Source: Streptomyces fuscichromogenes
GTDB taxonomy: Bacteria > Actinomycetota > Actinomycetes > Streptomycetales > Streptomycetaceae
Reading direction: 5' to 3'
DNA: 64,000 bases
Assembly: GCF_014645815.1 (NCBI RefSeq)
Contig: NZ_BMML01000023.1
Coordinates: 1 to 64,000 of the forward strand
Position numbers and translations under genes: made by a program. The stretch's first letter is position 1. Each line of letters opens with the position of its first letter. Below the pieces are notes generated by a model, which was given only the letters and a program-made list of their open reading frames with translations, had not been told where the DNA came from and did no database searches. Of this stretch, positions 16,687 to 25,029 are shown in pieces.

Positions 16687-17712
16687 TCAGTCCTGGGCCC
16701 GTCCCGTGGTGACACGGGCGATCATGAGGGCGACGAGGATGATGCCGCCGTAGATGGCCTGGATCCAGAACGACGGCACCTGCGCCAGGGTCAGCAGGTT
16801 CTGCACGACACCCAGAAGGAGTACGCCGGTCAGGGCGCCGAACATGGTGCCCTTGCCGCCGTCCAGGCTGATGCCGCCGATCACCGCCGCGGCGAAGACC
16901 GTGAAGATCATGTTGTTGCCCTGGTTGGCGCTGATCGCGCCCACGTACCCGGTCTGCATGATCCCGCCGACGGAGGCGAGGACCCCGGCCACCATGAACA
17001 CCCCGAGCATCACCCGGTCGACGCGGATGCCGGCGGCGCGCGCCGCGTCGGCGTTGCCGCCGATGGCGTAGAGGGCGCGGCCGACCCGGTGGTACTTCAG
17101 CACTAGACCGGTGACCGCGAAGGCGACCGCGGCCAGCCACACCGACATGGGGACGCTGAGGAAGGTGGAGGTGGCCAGGGTGAAGAAGCTGTCGGGCATC
17201 CCGAACAGGGTCTTGCCCTTGGTGGCGCCGACCAGCACACCGCGCAGCACGATCAGCATCGCGAGCGTCACGATGAACGCGTTGAGCTTGAACTTGACGA
17301 CCAGGATCCCGTTGAAGGCGCCGACCGCCGCGCCGACCACCAGGATCGCCACCATGGCGAGGGCGGCGGGGAGTTCGGTGCCCCAGCCGGACTCGGCCGA
17401 CGGCAGCACCAGCAGGGCGCCGACGGCGGGCGCGATACCGACGACCGACTCCAGGGAGAGGTCGAACTTGCCGGTGATCAGGACCAGCGACTCGGCGAGC
17501 ACCACCATCGCGAGGGCGGCGGAGGCGCCGAGGATGGAGATCAGGTTGCGCTCGGTGAGGAACGAGTCGTTGACCACCGCGCCGAGCACCATCAGCAGCA
17601 ACAGGGCCGGGACCAGGGCGAGTTCACGGGCCCGGCGAAGCAGGACGGTACGGGCCGCGCGCGGGTCCGGGGAGCGCACCGGGGTGAGCGGCGGGGCCTT
17701 GGTCTCAGCCAT
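16687..17712 (-). CDS. Ribose-type sugar ABC transporter permease
   Basis: 341 residues of the BPD_transp_2 (RbsC/XylH) family, with about nine or ten hydrophobic segments and the characteristic ILVVKFKLNAFIVTLAML and GRALYAIGGNADAARAAGIRVD stretches; the latter contacts the ATPase. A basic cytoplasmic N-terminus of about 30 residues precedes the first helix. It overlaps the ATPase gene by 8 nt and probably works as a homodimer. It imports a monosaccharide, presumably L-fucose given the enzymes downstream. Confidence 0.9.
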   Translation of the reverse strand: MAETKAPPLTPVRSPDPRAARTVLLRRARELALVPALLLLMVLGAVVNDSFLTERNLISILGASAALAMVVLAESLVLITGKFDLSLESVVGIAPAVGALLVLPSAESGWGTELPAALAMVAILVVGAAVGAFNGILVVKFKLNAFIVTLAMLIVLRGVLVGATKGKTLFGMPDSFFTLATSTFLSVPMSVWLAAVAFAVTGLVLKYHRVGRALYAIGGNADAARAAGIRVDRVMLGVFMVAGVLASVGGIMQTGYVGAISANQGNNMIFTVFAAAVIGGISLDGGKGTMFGALTGVLLLGVVQNLLTLAQVPSFWIQAIYGGIILVALMIARVTTGRAQD

Positions 17713-19219
17713 GGTCCACTCCTTCGGGCATCGAGTCCACTCCTTCTATGGAGGCGATCAGCTCGTGGTCGTGCCAGCCGGCCGGGTGTTCGGCGACGAT
17801 CCGGCCGTGGAAGAGGACGAGGACGCGGTCGCAGCGGCGCAGGTCGTCCAGTTCGTCGGAGACGACCAGCACGGCGGTGCCGTCCTCACGGGCGCTGTCC
17901 ACGCGGGCCAGCAGGGACTCCTTGGACTTCACGTCGACGCCCGCGGTGGGGTTGACCAGGACCAGCAGTCGGGGGTCGGAGGCGAGGGCGCGGGCCATCA
18001 CGACCTTCTGCGCGTTGCCGCCGGAGAGGTCGGAGACGGGCTGCTCGGGGCCCTCGGCATGGATGTCGAGGCGCTCGATCAGGGCGGTGGCGAAGCCGCG
18101 CCTGCGGTCGGTGCCGACGAACCCGCCCCGGCCGAGCCGGTCCAGCACGGTCATGGTGGCGTTGTCGCCGATGCTCATGCCGGGGACCAGCCCCTGCTCG
18201 TGCCGGTCCCGGGGCACGAAGCCGACGCCGGCCCTGAGCGCGGCCCGCACATCGCCGAACGGCAGCTGCCTCTGCTGCAGTTGTGCGGTTCCGCCGGTCG
18301 GGGTGCGCAACCCGGCGATGGTCTCGGCGAGTTCGACCTTGCCGCTGCCGCTGGTCCCGGCGAGCCCGACGACCTCACCGCTGCGGACGGTGAGGTCGAC
18401 GCGCTGGTACGACTCGGAGGTGAGCCCGTCGACGCTGAGGACGACGGGGGCTCCGGCGGCCACCACGTCCCGTGCGGTCTGCTCCTGCCGGCTGACGGCC
18501 TCCCCCGCCATCGCCTCCACCAGGGCGGCCCTGGGCAGGTCGGCGACGGGGGCGGTGGTGATCCAGCGGGCGTCGCGGAGCACGGTGACGGTCTGGCAGA
18601 CCTCGTACACCTCCTGGAGGTGGTGCGAGATGAACAGGAAGGTCACGCCCGAGTCCTGGAGCGCCCGCATCCGGCTGAACAGCCGTTCGATCTCCCGGTT
18701 GTCGAGCTGGGCGGTCGGTTCGTCGAGGACGATGAACCGGGCGCCGAAGCTCAGCGCCCTGGCGATCTCGACCATCTGGCGGTCCTCGACCTTGAGGTCG
18801 GCGGTGCGCGCCTCGGGGTCGACATGGACGTCCCAGGTGTCGAGGAGCGCGGTCGCCTCGCGGCGCAGCCGGCGCCAGCTGATGAGACCCCGGTGCAGCG
18901 GCTGCCGGTTGATGAAGAGGTTCTCGGCGACCGTCAGCTCCGGTACGACCGTGGGCTTCTGGTAGACGCAGGCGACGCGGCGCCGCCAGGCGTCCCGGTC
19001 GGCGAGCGGGGGCGCCGGTTCGCCGTCGAAGCGAACCGTGCCCTCGTCCGGGGCCTGGAGGCCGGTGAGGACGTTGACCAGGGTGGACTTGCCGGCGCCG
19101 TTGCGGCCGACGAGGGCGTGGGACTCGCCGGGCAGCACGGTGAGCCGGCCGTCGGCGAGGGCGACGGTGGGGCCGTACCGCTTGACGATGTCCCGGGCCT
19201 CAACGAGTGGCGTGATCAT
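17705..19219 (-). CDS. Ribose-type sugar ABC transporter ATPase with degenerate second half
   Basis: 504 residues, two fused nucleotide-binding domains as in RbsA/XylG. The first half has an intact Walker A (GRNGAGKST) and Walker B (FIVLDEPTAQLDN). The second half has Walker A written GTSGSGKVE, the signature LSGGNAQKV, and LLVLVNPTAGVDV where the usual motif is LxLDEPT, so the Walker B Asp and catalytic Glu are replaced. Asymmetric ATPase pairs are known, but loss of the D-E pair here is notable. It overlaps both neighbours, the binding protein gene by 4 nt and the permease gene by 8 nt. Confidence 0.9.
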   Translation of the reverse strand: MITPLVEARDIVKRYGPTVALADGRLTVLPGESHALVGRNGAGKSTLVNVLTGLQAPDEGTVRFDGEPAPPLADRDAWRRRVACVYQKPTVVPELTVAENLFINRQPLHRGLISWRRLRREATALLDTWDVHVDPEARTADLKVEDRQMVEIARALSFGARFIVLDEPTAQLDNREIERLFSRMRALQDSGVTFLFISHHLQEVYEVCQTVTVLRDARWITTAPVADLPRAALVEAMAGEAVSRQEQTARDVVAAGAPVVLSVDGLTSESYQRVDLTVRSGEVVGLAGTSGSGKVELAETIAGLRTPTGGTAQLQQRQLPFGDVRAALRAGVGFVPRDRHEQGLVPGMSIGDNATMTVLDRLGRGGFVGTDRRRGFATALIERLDIHAEGPEQPVSDLSGGNAQKVVMARALASDPRLLVLVNPTAGVDVKSKESLLARVDSAREDGTAVLVVSDELDDLRRCDRVLVLFHGRIVAEHPAGWHDHELIASIEGVDSMPEGVDHG

Positions 19220-20286
19220 TTGACCGTGTTGCCCCACAGCTTCGGGTCGTCCACGTCGGCCTTGGTGACCAGGGGGGCCGGGAGCTGGTCCTCCAGGATC
19301 CCGCTCGCCAGCCTGACGATCGTGGAGTCGTGGTCGGTCGGGCCGGGCTTGAACGTCTTCCCCGCCATCGCCGCCTTGATGTAGTACATGCCGTACTTGG
19401 CGTAGGCGTCGGCGGGCTGGGAGACGGTCGCGTCGATCTCGCCCTTGCGGATGGCGTCGAACTCCTGCGGGATGCCGTCGTTGGAGACGATCACTATGTG
19501 CCCGCTCTGCCCGGCCGTCTTGAGCATGCCCTTGGACTTCAGGGTCTGCAGCGTCGGGGCCAGGTAGACGCCCCCGGCCTGCATGTAGATGCCCTTGATG
19601 TCGGGGTTGGCGTTGAGGAGCGTGCTCAGCTGGGCGGCGGCCGTGTCGGACTCCCACTTGGCGGGGATCTCCAGGACCTTGAGCTTCGGGTACTTCTGCT
19701 TCACGCAGGAGCGGAACGCCTCGGAGCGGTCCCGGCCGTTGACCGAGGCCAGGTCGCCCATGATCTGCACGACCTTGCCGCTGGTGACGTGCGCGCCGAG
19801 GTAGTCGCAGGCCTTGGTGCCGTACGCGACGTTGTCGGCGCGCACCACCATGGCGACCTTGCCCTTGTCGGGCGCCACGTCCACGGCGACGACCGGCACG
19901 CCCTTGCGCTCGGCCTGGTCGAGGCCGGCTTCGATGGCCGCGCTGTCCAGCGGCGCGACGACGAGACCCTTCACGCCCTGGTTGAGCTCGTTGTTGATGT
20001 CGGTGATCTGCTGCGAGGGGTCGCTGTTGGAGTTGACCGTCTTCAGCGCGTCCACGCCCTCGGACTTCGCCATCTTGGGCACGTAGTCGTTGTACGACTG
20101 CCAGAACGGCGAGGTCAGCAGGGGCAGGATCACCCCGACCTTGCCGGTGCCACCGCCTCCGGCGCTGTCGCTGCCGGTGTCGTTCGTACTGCCGCAGGCG
20201 GCGAGTACGAGCGCGGTTCCGACGGCCAGGGCCGTCGCACCGATGATCCGGGACCTGTTCCGCTTTCTCAGTGTTCTGCCGGGCAT
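19216..20286 (-). CDS. Sugar ABC transporter substrate-binding lipoprotein
   Basis: 356 residues. The lipoprotein signal ends in LVLAACGS (Cys about residue 31), followed by a Gly/Ser-rich linker and a type I periplasmic-binding fold (GVILPLLTSPFWQSYN, then GLVVAPLDSAAIEAGL). First gene of the operon, with GAGGAGC ahead of the ATG at 20286. The 175-bp region to the divergent GntR gene carries a GTGGTC-type palindrome. Ligand inferred as L-fucose or a similar 6-deoxyhexose from the linked enzymes. Confidence 0.9.
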   Translation of the reverse strand: MPGRTLRKRNRSRIIGATALAVGTALVLAACGSTNDTGSDSAGGGGTGKVGVILPLLTSPFWQSYNDYVPKMAKSEGVDALKTVNSNSDPSQQITDINNELNQGVKGLVVAPLDSAAIEAGLDQAERKGVPVVAVDVAPDKGKVAMVVRADNVAYGTKACDYLGAHVTSGKVVQIMGDLASVNGRDRSEAFRSCVKQKYPKLKVLEIPAKWESDTAAAQLSTLLNANPDIKGIYMQAGGVYLAPTLQTLKSKGMLKTAGQSGHIVIVSNDGIPQEFDAIRKGEIDATVSQPADAYAKYGMYYIKAAMAGKTFKPGPTDHDSTIVRLASGILEDQLPAPLVTKADVDDPKLWGNTVK

Positions 20287-20405
20287 CTTGGCAGCTCCTC
20301 ATCGAGCGTGTTCGAGCAGATGACCGCATACTTATCAGACCACTCGACCGATCCAACACCCCACAGACGCTAATTTCCCGTCGATGAGGGGTCGAATCAG
20401 CTGTA

Positions 20406-20418
20406 GTGGTCGGACCAC
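20406..20418. promoter_or_regulatory. FadR-type GntR operator palindrome
   Basis: GTGGTC-G-GACCAC is a perfect 6-1-6 palindrome, 43 nt upstream of the GntR start and in the divergent promoter region of the sugar operon. It contains the TGGTnnnACCA-like core known for FadR-subfamily regulators. A second half-site, AGACCACT, lies at about 20337-20344. Confidence 0.6.
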
Positions 20419-20461
20419 ATCGCTGATTAGACTGCGGCACACCGGCGACAGGAGGAGCGGT

Positions 20462-21163
20462 GTGGACGAGACAGTCCCGCAGAAGGGCACGGTGACGCAG
20501 CGCGCCATCGAGCGCATCAAGGCGATGATCGCGGAGGGCCGTCTGGAGCCGGGCCAGCGGCTGCCGACCGAACGGGACCTCGCCGCGCAGCTGGGCATGT
20601 CCCGCAGCTCCATGCGCGAGGCGATCCGCGCGCTGACGGTACTGGGCGTGCTGGAGGCCCGGCACGGCTCCGGCATCTACGTCACCCAGCTGGAGGCGGG
20701 CGACCTGCTGGAGACGTTCGGGGTGGTCGCCGATCTGTCCCGTGGGCCGCAGCTGGTGGAGTTGCTGGAGGTGCGGCGGGTGCTGGAGTCGACGGCGACG
20801 GCACTGGCCGCGGCGCGGATCACCGCCGACCAGCTGGCGGAGGTGGAGAAGCACCTGGCGGCCATGAACGCGACCGACGATCCCGAGGAGATCCTCGCGC
20901 ACGATCTCGCGTTCCACCGGGTGATCGCGGGTGCGGCCGGGAACGACACGATGGCCGCGATCCTGGAGGGGCTGTCGTCGCGGACCTTCCGGGCCCGGGT
21001 GTGGCGGGGGTACGAGGAGGAGGGGGCGTTCGCGCGCACGCGCCGGGAGCACGCGGCGATCCACCGGGCCCTGGTCGCCCGGGATCCGGAGGCGGCGAGG
21101 GCCGCGGCGGCCGCGCACGTGGGCGAGGTGGAGGAGTGGCTGCGGAGTCAGCTGGGAACCTGA
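20462..21163 (+). CDS. GntR (FadR subfamily) transcriptional regulator
   Basis: 233 residues. The winged helix lies at about residues 12-75 (LPTERDLAAQLGMSRSSMRE, then VLEARHGSGIYV), followed by the all-helical FCD domain (about 95-225) with its metal-site residues in HDLAFHRVI and REHAAIHRAL. GTG at 20462 has GGAGGAG at good spacing. Divergent from the fucose-type operon, it is the obvious local regulator, probably a repressor released by a sugar acid intermediate. Confidence 0.88.
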   Translation: MDETVPQKGTVTQRAIERIKAMIAEGRLEPGQRLPTERDLAAQLGMSRSSMREAIRALTVLGVLEARHGSGIYVTQLEAGDLLETFGVVADLSRGPQLVELLEVRRVLESTATALAAARITADQLAEVEKHLAAMNATDDPEEILAHDLAFHRVIAGAAGNDTMAAILEGLSSRTFRARVWRGYEEEGAFARTRREHAAIHRALVARDPEAARAAAAAHVGEVEEWLRSQLGT

Positions 21164-21324
21164 GGGCTCGTCCCGGGCAGCCCCGGCTGCCCCGGCGGCT
21201 CGGCTCGATGCCCCCGGACAGCGGGCCGCTCCCGGATACGGTCAGCCCGAGGGGCCGGCCGGCCTGGGCGAATCATCCCGAGGGGCCTTCCGGCCTCGGC
21301 GGCGGGGCGCTGTCCTGTCCCGCG

Positions 21325-21366
21325 CAGCCGGCCCGGTCCTCGACGGAGCCGGCCCGGTCCTCGACG
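21325..21366. repeat. Exact 21-bp tandem duplication
   Basis: Two identical 21-bp units (21325-21345 and 21346-21366) beginning AGCCGGCCCGG. They sit in the 271-bp stretch after the GntR gene, in which I see no convincing gene. A looser repeat (CCCGAGGGGCC) occurs at about 21246 and 21278. Confidence 0.6.
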
Positions 21367-21434
21367 GGTGTTCGGCGCCGGGCGTCGCGGAAGGTGCCCG
21401 CCCGCGGTCGGAGGGCGGCTCCGGGGGGGCCGGC

Positions 21435-21908
21435 TCAGGCACCGGCCGCGGGTGCGGGCGGGTCCGGCCTGCGTCCCTGGCCCTCGGACCACTCGCGCAG
21501 CTCGTTGTCGCCGACCTCCTCGATCACCGCCTGGAGCGCCTGGCGGTCCGCCGCGCCCCGGTCCGGTTCGGGCACCAGCAGATAGCGGTCGACCGCACGG
21601 CGCAGCGTCTCCCGGGCCCGCGCGGCCAGCACCCAGCGCGCCCCCGGGGCGAACAACTGCCGTACCCCCGTGAAGAAGACGGCACCGCCCGCGATGACCG
21701 CGGTCAGCCAGGCCGGCGCATGCAGTCCGGCGGCCACCACGGTCACCGACGTGGCCGCGAGCGCGCCGACCTCGGTGCCGTAGTGCAGCCGCCGGGCCCG
21801 GCTGCCGGTCCTCGCGTAGAACCCCAACTCCCGTCGGGCGAGCGCCAGCAGGGGATCCGGTTCGGCGGCCCAGGAGTCGTCGGGGACCGTTCTTCGTGTC
21901 ATCGCCAC
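21435..21908 (-). CDS. DUF4231-type small membrane protein
   Basis: 157 residues. Two adjacent hydrophobic helices (EVGALAATSVTVVAAGL and WLTAVIAGGAVFFTGV, about 46-82) lie between a basic N-terminal part and a charged C-terminal part, the layout of DUF4231 proteins. Start GTG at 21908 or ATG at 21902; neither has a strong ribosome binding site. It is separated from the GH38 gene by a strong hairpin, so it is probably not part of the glycan operon. Function unknown. Confidence 0.72.
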   Translation of the reverse strand: MAMTRRTVPDDSWAAEPDPLLALARRELGFYARTGSRARRLHYGTEVGALAATSVTVVAAGLHAPAWLTAVIAGGAVFFTGVRQLFAPGARWVLAARARETLRRAVDRYLLVPEPDRGAADRQALQAVIEEVGDNELREWSEGQGRRPDPPAPAAGA

Positions 21909-21947
21909 ATCATCGCGGGCGGCACGGCGCGGGTGGAAGCGGGTGCG

Positions 21948-21971
21948 GAGCGCACGGCCTGCCGTGCGCTC
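21948..21971. terminator. Terminator of the glycan-importer operon
   Basis: GAGCGCACGGC and GCCGTGCGCTC form a perfect 11-bp stem with a 2-nt centre, 12 nt beyond the stop of the GH38 gene. It ends the six-gene operon that starts at 31380. Confidence 0.65.
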
Positions 21972-21983
21972 CGCCTCGCCGGC

Positions 21984-24900
21984 TCACGCCCGCCGGAACC
22001 GCAGGGTCACCAGCTCGAAGGGGCGCAGCCGCAGCGCCACCGCGGCACCCGCCCGGTCCGGGGCCGGTGCGTCCGACGGCCGCTCCAGCAGGTCGGTCAC
22101 CGTGACCTCCGCCGTCGCGAAGCCCGCCGTCAGCGTGGCGCGCGCCCGGCCGCCGTGCGCCTCGTGCAGGCGGACCACCACGTCGCCGCTGCCGTCGTCG
22201 GCCAGCTTCACCGCCGTGACGACGACCGCGTCGCTGTCGACCGTCACCAGCGGGGCGACATCGTGGGCGCCGGCGATCCGGCGCTCCGGCAGGTTGATCC
22301 GCCAGCCCTCCCGCACCGCGTCCGCGATGCCCGCGCCCGGCACCAGCGCGTGCCGGAAGCGGTGGATGCCCTGGTCCGTCTCGGGGTCCGGGAAACGCGG
22401 GGCTCGGAGCAGCGAGACCCGCACGGTGGTCGTCGTCCCCCGGTCGCCGTCCGTGCGGACGCTGCGTGTCACGTCGTGGCCGTACGTCGAGTCGTTGACG
22501 ATCGCCACGCCCCAGCCCGGTTCCTCCAGTTGGACGAAGCGGTGGTTGCAGGCCTCGAACTTGGCCCATTCCCAGGAGGTGTTGGTGTGGGTGGGGCGGT
22601 GGAAGTGCCCGAACTGGGTCTCGGACGCGTACCGTTCGGCGTGCAGGTCCAGCGGGAACGCCAGCTTCAGGAACTTCTCCGTCTCATGCCAGTCGACCTC
22701 TGTGTCGATCAGCAGGCGGCGCTCCCCGGGCGGCAGTGACAGCACCTGGGTGACCTTGGAGGAGCCGAAGGACCGTACGATCCGGACGGACCGGCCGTCC
22801 TCGCCGCGGGTCAGTTCGTCGGTGTCGGTGAGGTCGGTGACCGCATTGCGGTAGAAGGCGTCGACGTCCCAGGCGTCCCACATGTTGGGGAAGTCCGGGT
22901 GGAGCTGGAGCAGGTTGGCGGCCGTGCCGGGGGCGACGGTCTCGCGGTCGGCGTCGAGGTCGTGGGCGGACACGACCAGACCCCGGGCGTCGATCTCGAT
23001 GCGCAGGAGGCCGTTGGCGAGGACGTGTCCGCCGCCGGGCCGGTCCGTCACCGTCACCTCACCGGAGGGCTGTTCCTGCCCCGCGCCCCCGGCCGGGACG
23101 CCTCCCCGGCCGTGCGGTGCCGCGTTGAAGGACAGCGTGCGGTCGCCCTCGCCCGCCAGTGCCCGCTGGGCGGCCTCGATGATCCCGTCGAGCTCGGCGG
23201 CGATCCGCTGGTAGGTCGCGCGGGCCTCCCGGTGCACCCAGGCGATCGACGAGCCCGGCAGGATGTCGTGGAACTGGTGGAGCAGGACCGTCTTCCAGAT
23301 GCGGTCCAAGTCCTCGTAGGGGTAGGGGGATCCGGCGCGCACGGCCGCCGTCGCGGCCCACAGTTCGGCCTCTCTCAGGAGGTGTTCGCTGCGCCGGTTG
23401 CCCTGTTTGGTCCTCGCCTGGCTGGTCAGGGTGGCGCGGTGCAGTTCGAGGTAGAGCTCGCCCACCCAGACGGGCGGGTCCGGGTATTCGGCCTCGGCCT
23501 TGCCGAAGAAGTCGGCGGGAGTCTCCCAGACGACTCTCGGTGAGCCTTCCAGGTCCCGTACCCGGGCCGCCCTGGCGACCATCTCACGGGTCGTGCCGCC
23601 GCCTCCGTCCCCCCACCCGGTGGGCGCGAGGGAGTGCCGGGCGCGGCCCTTGTCCTTGAAGTTGCGTGCCGCGTGGGCGAGTTCGCTGCCCTTCATGGAG
23701 CAGTTGTAGGTGTCCACGGGCGGGAAGTGCGTGAAGATCCGGGTGCCGTCGATGCCCTCCCACTGGAAGGTGTGGTGCGGGAACCTGTTCGTCTGGGACC
23801 AGGAGATCTTCTGGGTGAGGAGCCGTGTCGAGCCGGCCGCCCTGATGATCTGCGGGAGCCCGGCCGCGAAGCCGAAGGTGTCGGGCAGCCAGGCCTCGTC
23901 GTTCTCGATGCCGAACTCGTCGAGGAAGAACCGCTTGCCGTGCACGAACTGACGGGCCATCGCCTCGGAACCCGGCATGTTGGTGTCGGACTCCACCCAC
24001 ATGCCGCCGGCCGGTACGAACCGCCCCTCCGCGACCGCCTTCTTCACCCGCGCCCACACCTCGGGCCGGTGCTCCTTCACCCACGCCCACTGCTGGGCCT
24101 GGGACATGGCGAACACGAAGTCCGGCTCGTCCTCGATGAGGGCGGTCATGTTGGCGGTGGTGCGGGCGACCTTGCGCACGGTCTCGCGCAGCGGCCACAG
24201 CCACGCCGAGTCGATGTGCGCGTGCCCGACCGCGCTGATCCGGTGCGCGGAGGGCGCGGCGGGGACGGCGAGGACCTCGGCGAGACAGCCACGCGCCCGC
24301 TCCGCCGTGCCGTTCACGTCCTGGAGGTCGACGGCGTCCAGGGCCCGCTCGACCGCGCGCAGGATCTCGTAGCGGCGCTGGGCGTCGGCCGGCAGTTCGG
24401 CCATCAGCTCGCCGAGCACCTCCAGGTCGACGACGAGCTGCCACACGGTCTCGTCGAGGACGGCGAGGTCCATCCGGGTGAGCGTGTACTGCGGTTCGTG
24501 GCCGGCGGTGTCCTTGTCGCCGAGCCAGGTGGGCCGGAAGGGGTGGTAGTCGAGGATGACGGGGTTGGAGGCGGCCTCGACGTGCAGCCGGACCTCCTCG
24601 CCGCCCGCCACCGGGGCGCCGACGCGTACCCACTGGTTGCGCGGGTTGAGGCCCTTCACCGGGGTGCCGTCGGGCCGGTAGACCAGGCCCTCGCACTGGA
24701 AACCGGGCATGTTCTCGTCGAACCCGAGGTCCAGGACGGCCTCCACGGTCCGGCCGGCCCATTCCTCGGGGACGGTTCCGGTCACCCGGAACCAGCTGGT
24801 GCCCCACGGAGCACCCCACCGGGCGCCCACCGCGATCGGCTCGGGTTCGGCCGCGAGTCCCTCGGCGACCGGTACGGGCTCGCCGGGCGCGTGCCACACC

Positions 24901-25001
24901 GCGACGTCGAGCGGCACGGACTCGGGGTACACGGCGGGGCGGATGCGCTCGTCGAGGACGCGCCGGAGGCGGGCTTCGACGAGGCTGCGGTCGTCATGCA
25001 T
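21984..25001 (-). CDS. GH38 alpha-mannosidase, cytoplasmic
   Basis: 1005 residues, the usual length for bacterial GH38. The N-terminal part (about 1-250) is a beta domain. The catalytic barrel has zinc ligands in GHAHIDSAW (about 262-268), the likely nucleophile Asp in LPDTFGFAAGLP (about 372) and HDILPGSS (about 578). Beta-sandwich domains follow. There is no signal peptide, so it acts inside the cell on imported oligosaccharides, removing alpha-linked mannose. Last gene of the operon, 28 nt after the GH85 gene. Linkage preference cannot be predicted. Confidence 0.9.
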   Translation of the reverse strand: MHDDRSLVEARLRRVLDERIRPAVYPESVPLDVAVWHAPGEPVPVAEGLAAEPEPIAVGARWGAPWGTSWFRVTGTVPEEWAGRTVEAVLDLGFDENMPGFQCEGLVYRPDGTPVKGLNPRNQWVRVGAPVAGGEEVRLHVEAASNPVILDYHPFRPTWLGDKDTAGHEPQYTLTRMDLAVLDETVWQLVVDLEVLGELMAELPADAQRRYEILRAVERALDAVDLQDVNGTAERARGCLAEVLAVPAAPSAHRISAVGHAHIDSAWLWPLRETVRKVARTTANMTALIEDEPDFVFAMSQAQQWAWVKEHRPEVWARVKKAVAEGRFVPAGGMWVESDTNMPGSEAMARQFVHGKRFFLDEFGIENDEAWLPDTFGFAAGLPQIIRAAGSTRLLTQKISWSQTNRFPHHTFQWEGIDGTRIFTHFPPVDTYNCSMKGSELAHAARNFKDKGRARHSLAPTGWGDGGGGTTREMVARAARVRDLEGSPRVVWETPADFFGKAEAEYPDPPVWVGELYLELHRATLTSQARTKQGNRRSEHLLREAELWAATAAVRAGSPYPYEDLDRIWKTVLLHQFHDILPGSSIAWVHREARATYQRIAAELDGIIEAAQRALAGEGDRTLSFNAAPHGRGGVPAGGAGQEQPSGEVTVTDRPGGGHVLANGLLRIEIDARGLVVSAHDLDADRETVAPGTAANLLQLHPDFPNMWDAWDVDAFYRNAVTDLTDTDELTRGEDGRSVRIVRSFGSSKVTQVLSLPPGERRLLIDTEVDWHETEKFLKLAFPLDLHAERYASETQFGHFHRPTHTNTSWEWAKFEACNHRFVQLEEPGWGVAIVNDSTYGHDVTRSVRTDGDRGTTTTVRVSLLRAPRFPDPETDQGIHRFRHALVPGAGIADAVREGWRINLPERRIAGAHDVAPLVTVDSDAVVVTAVKLADDGSGDVVVRLHEAHGGRARATLTAGFATAEVTVTDLLERPSDAPAPDRAGAAVALRLRPFELVTLRFRRA

Positions 25002-25029
25002 GTGGGGTGCTCCGTTGGTTGGTTACCGG

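Noticed and set aside
20406..20418. DasR (dre) site
   Set aside because: The half-sites resemble AGTGGTC/GACCACT, but the spacer is one base instead of two and the adjacent regulator is of the FadR type, so a local operator is more likely.
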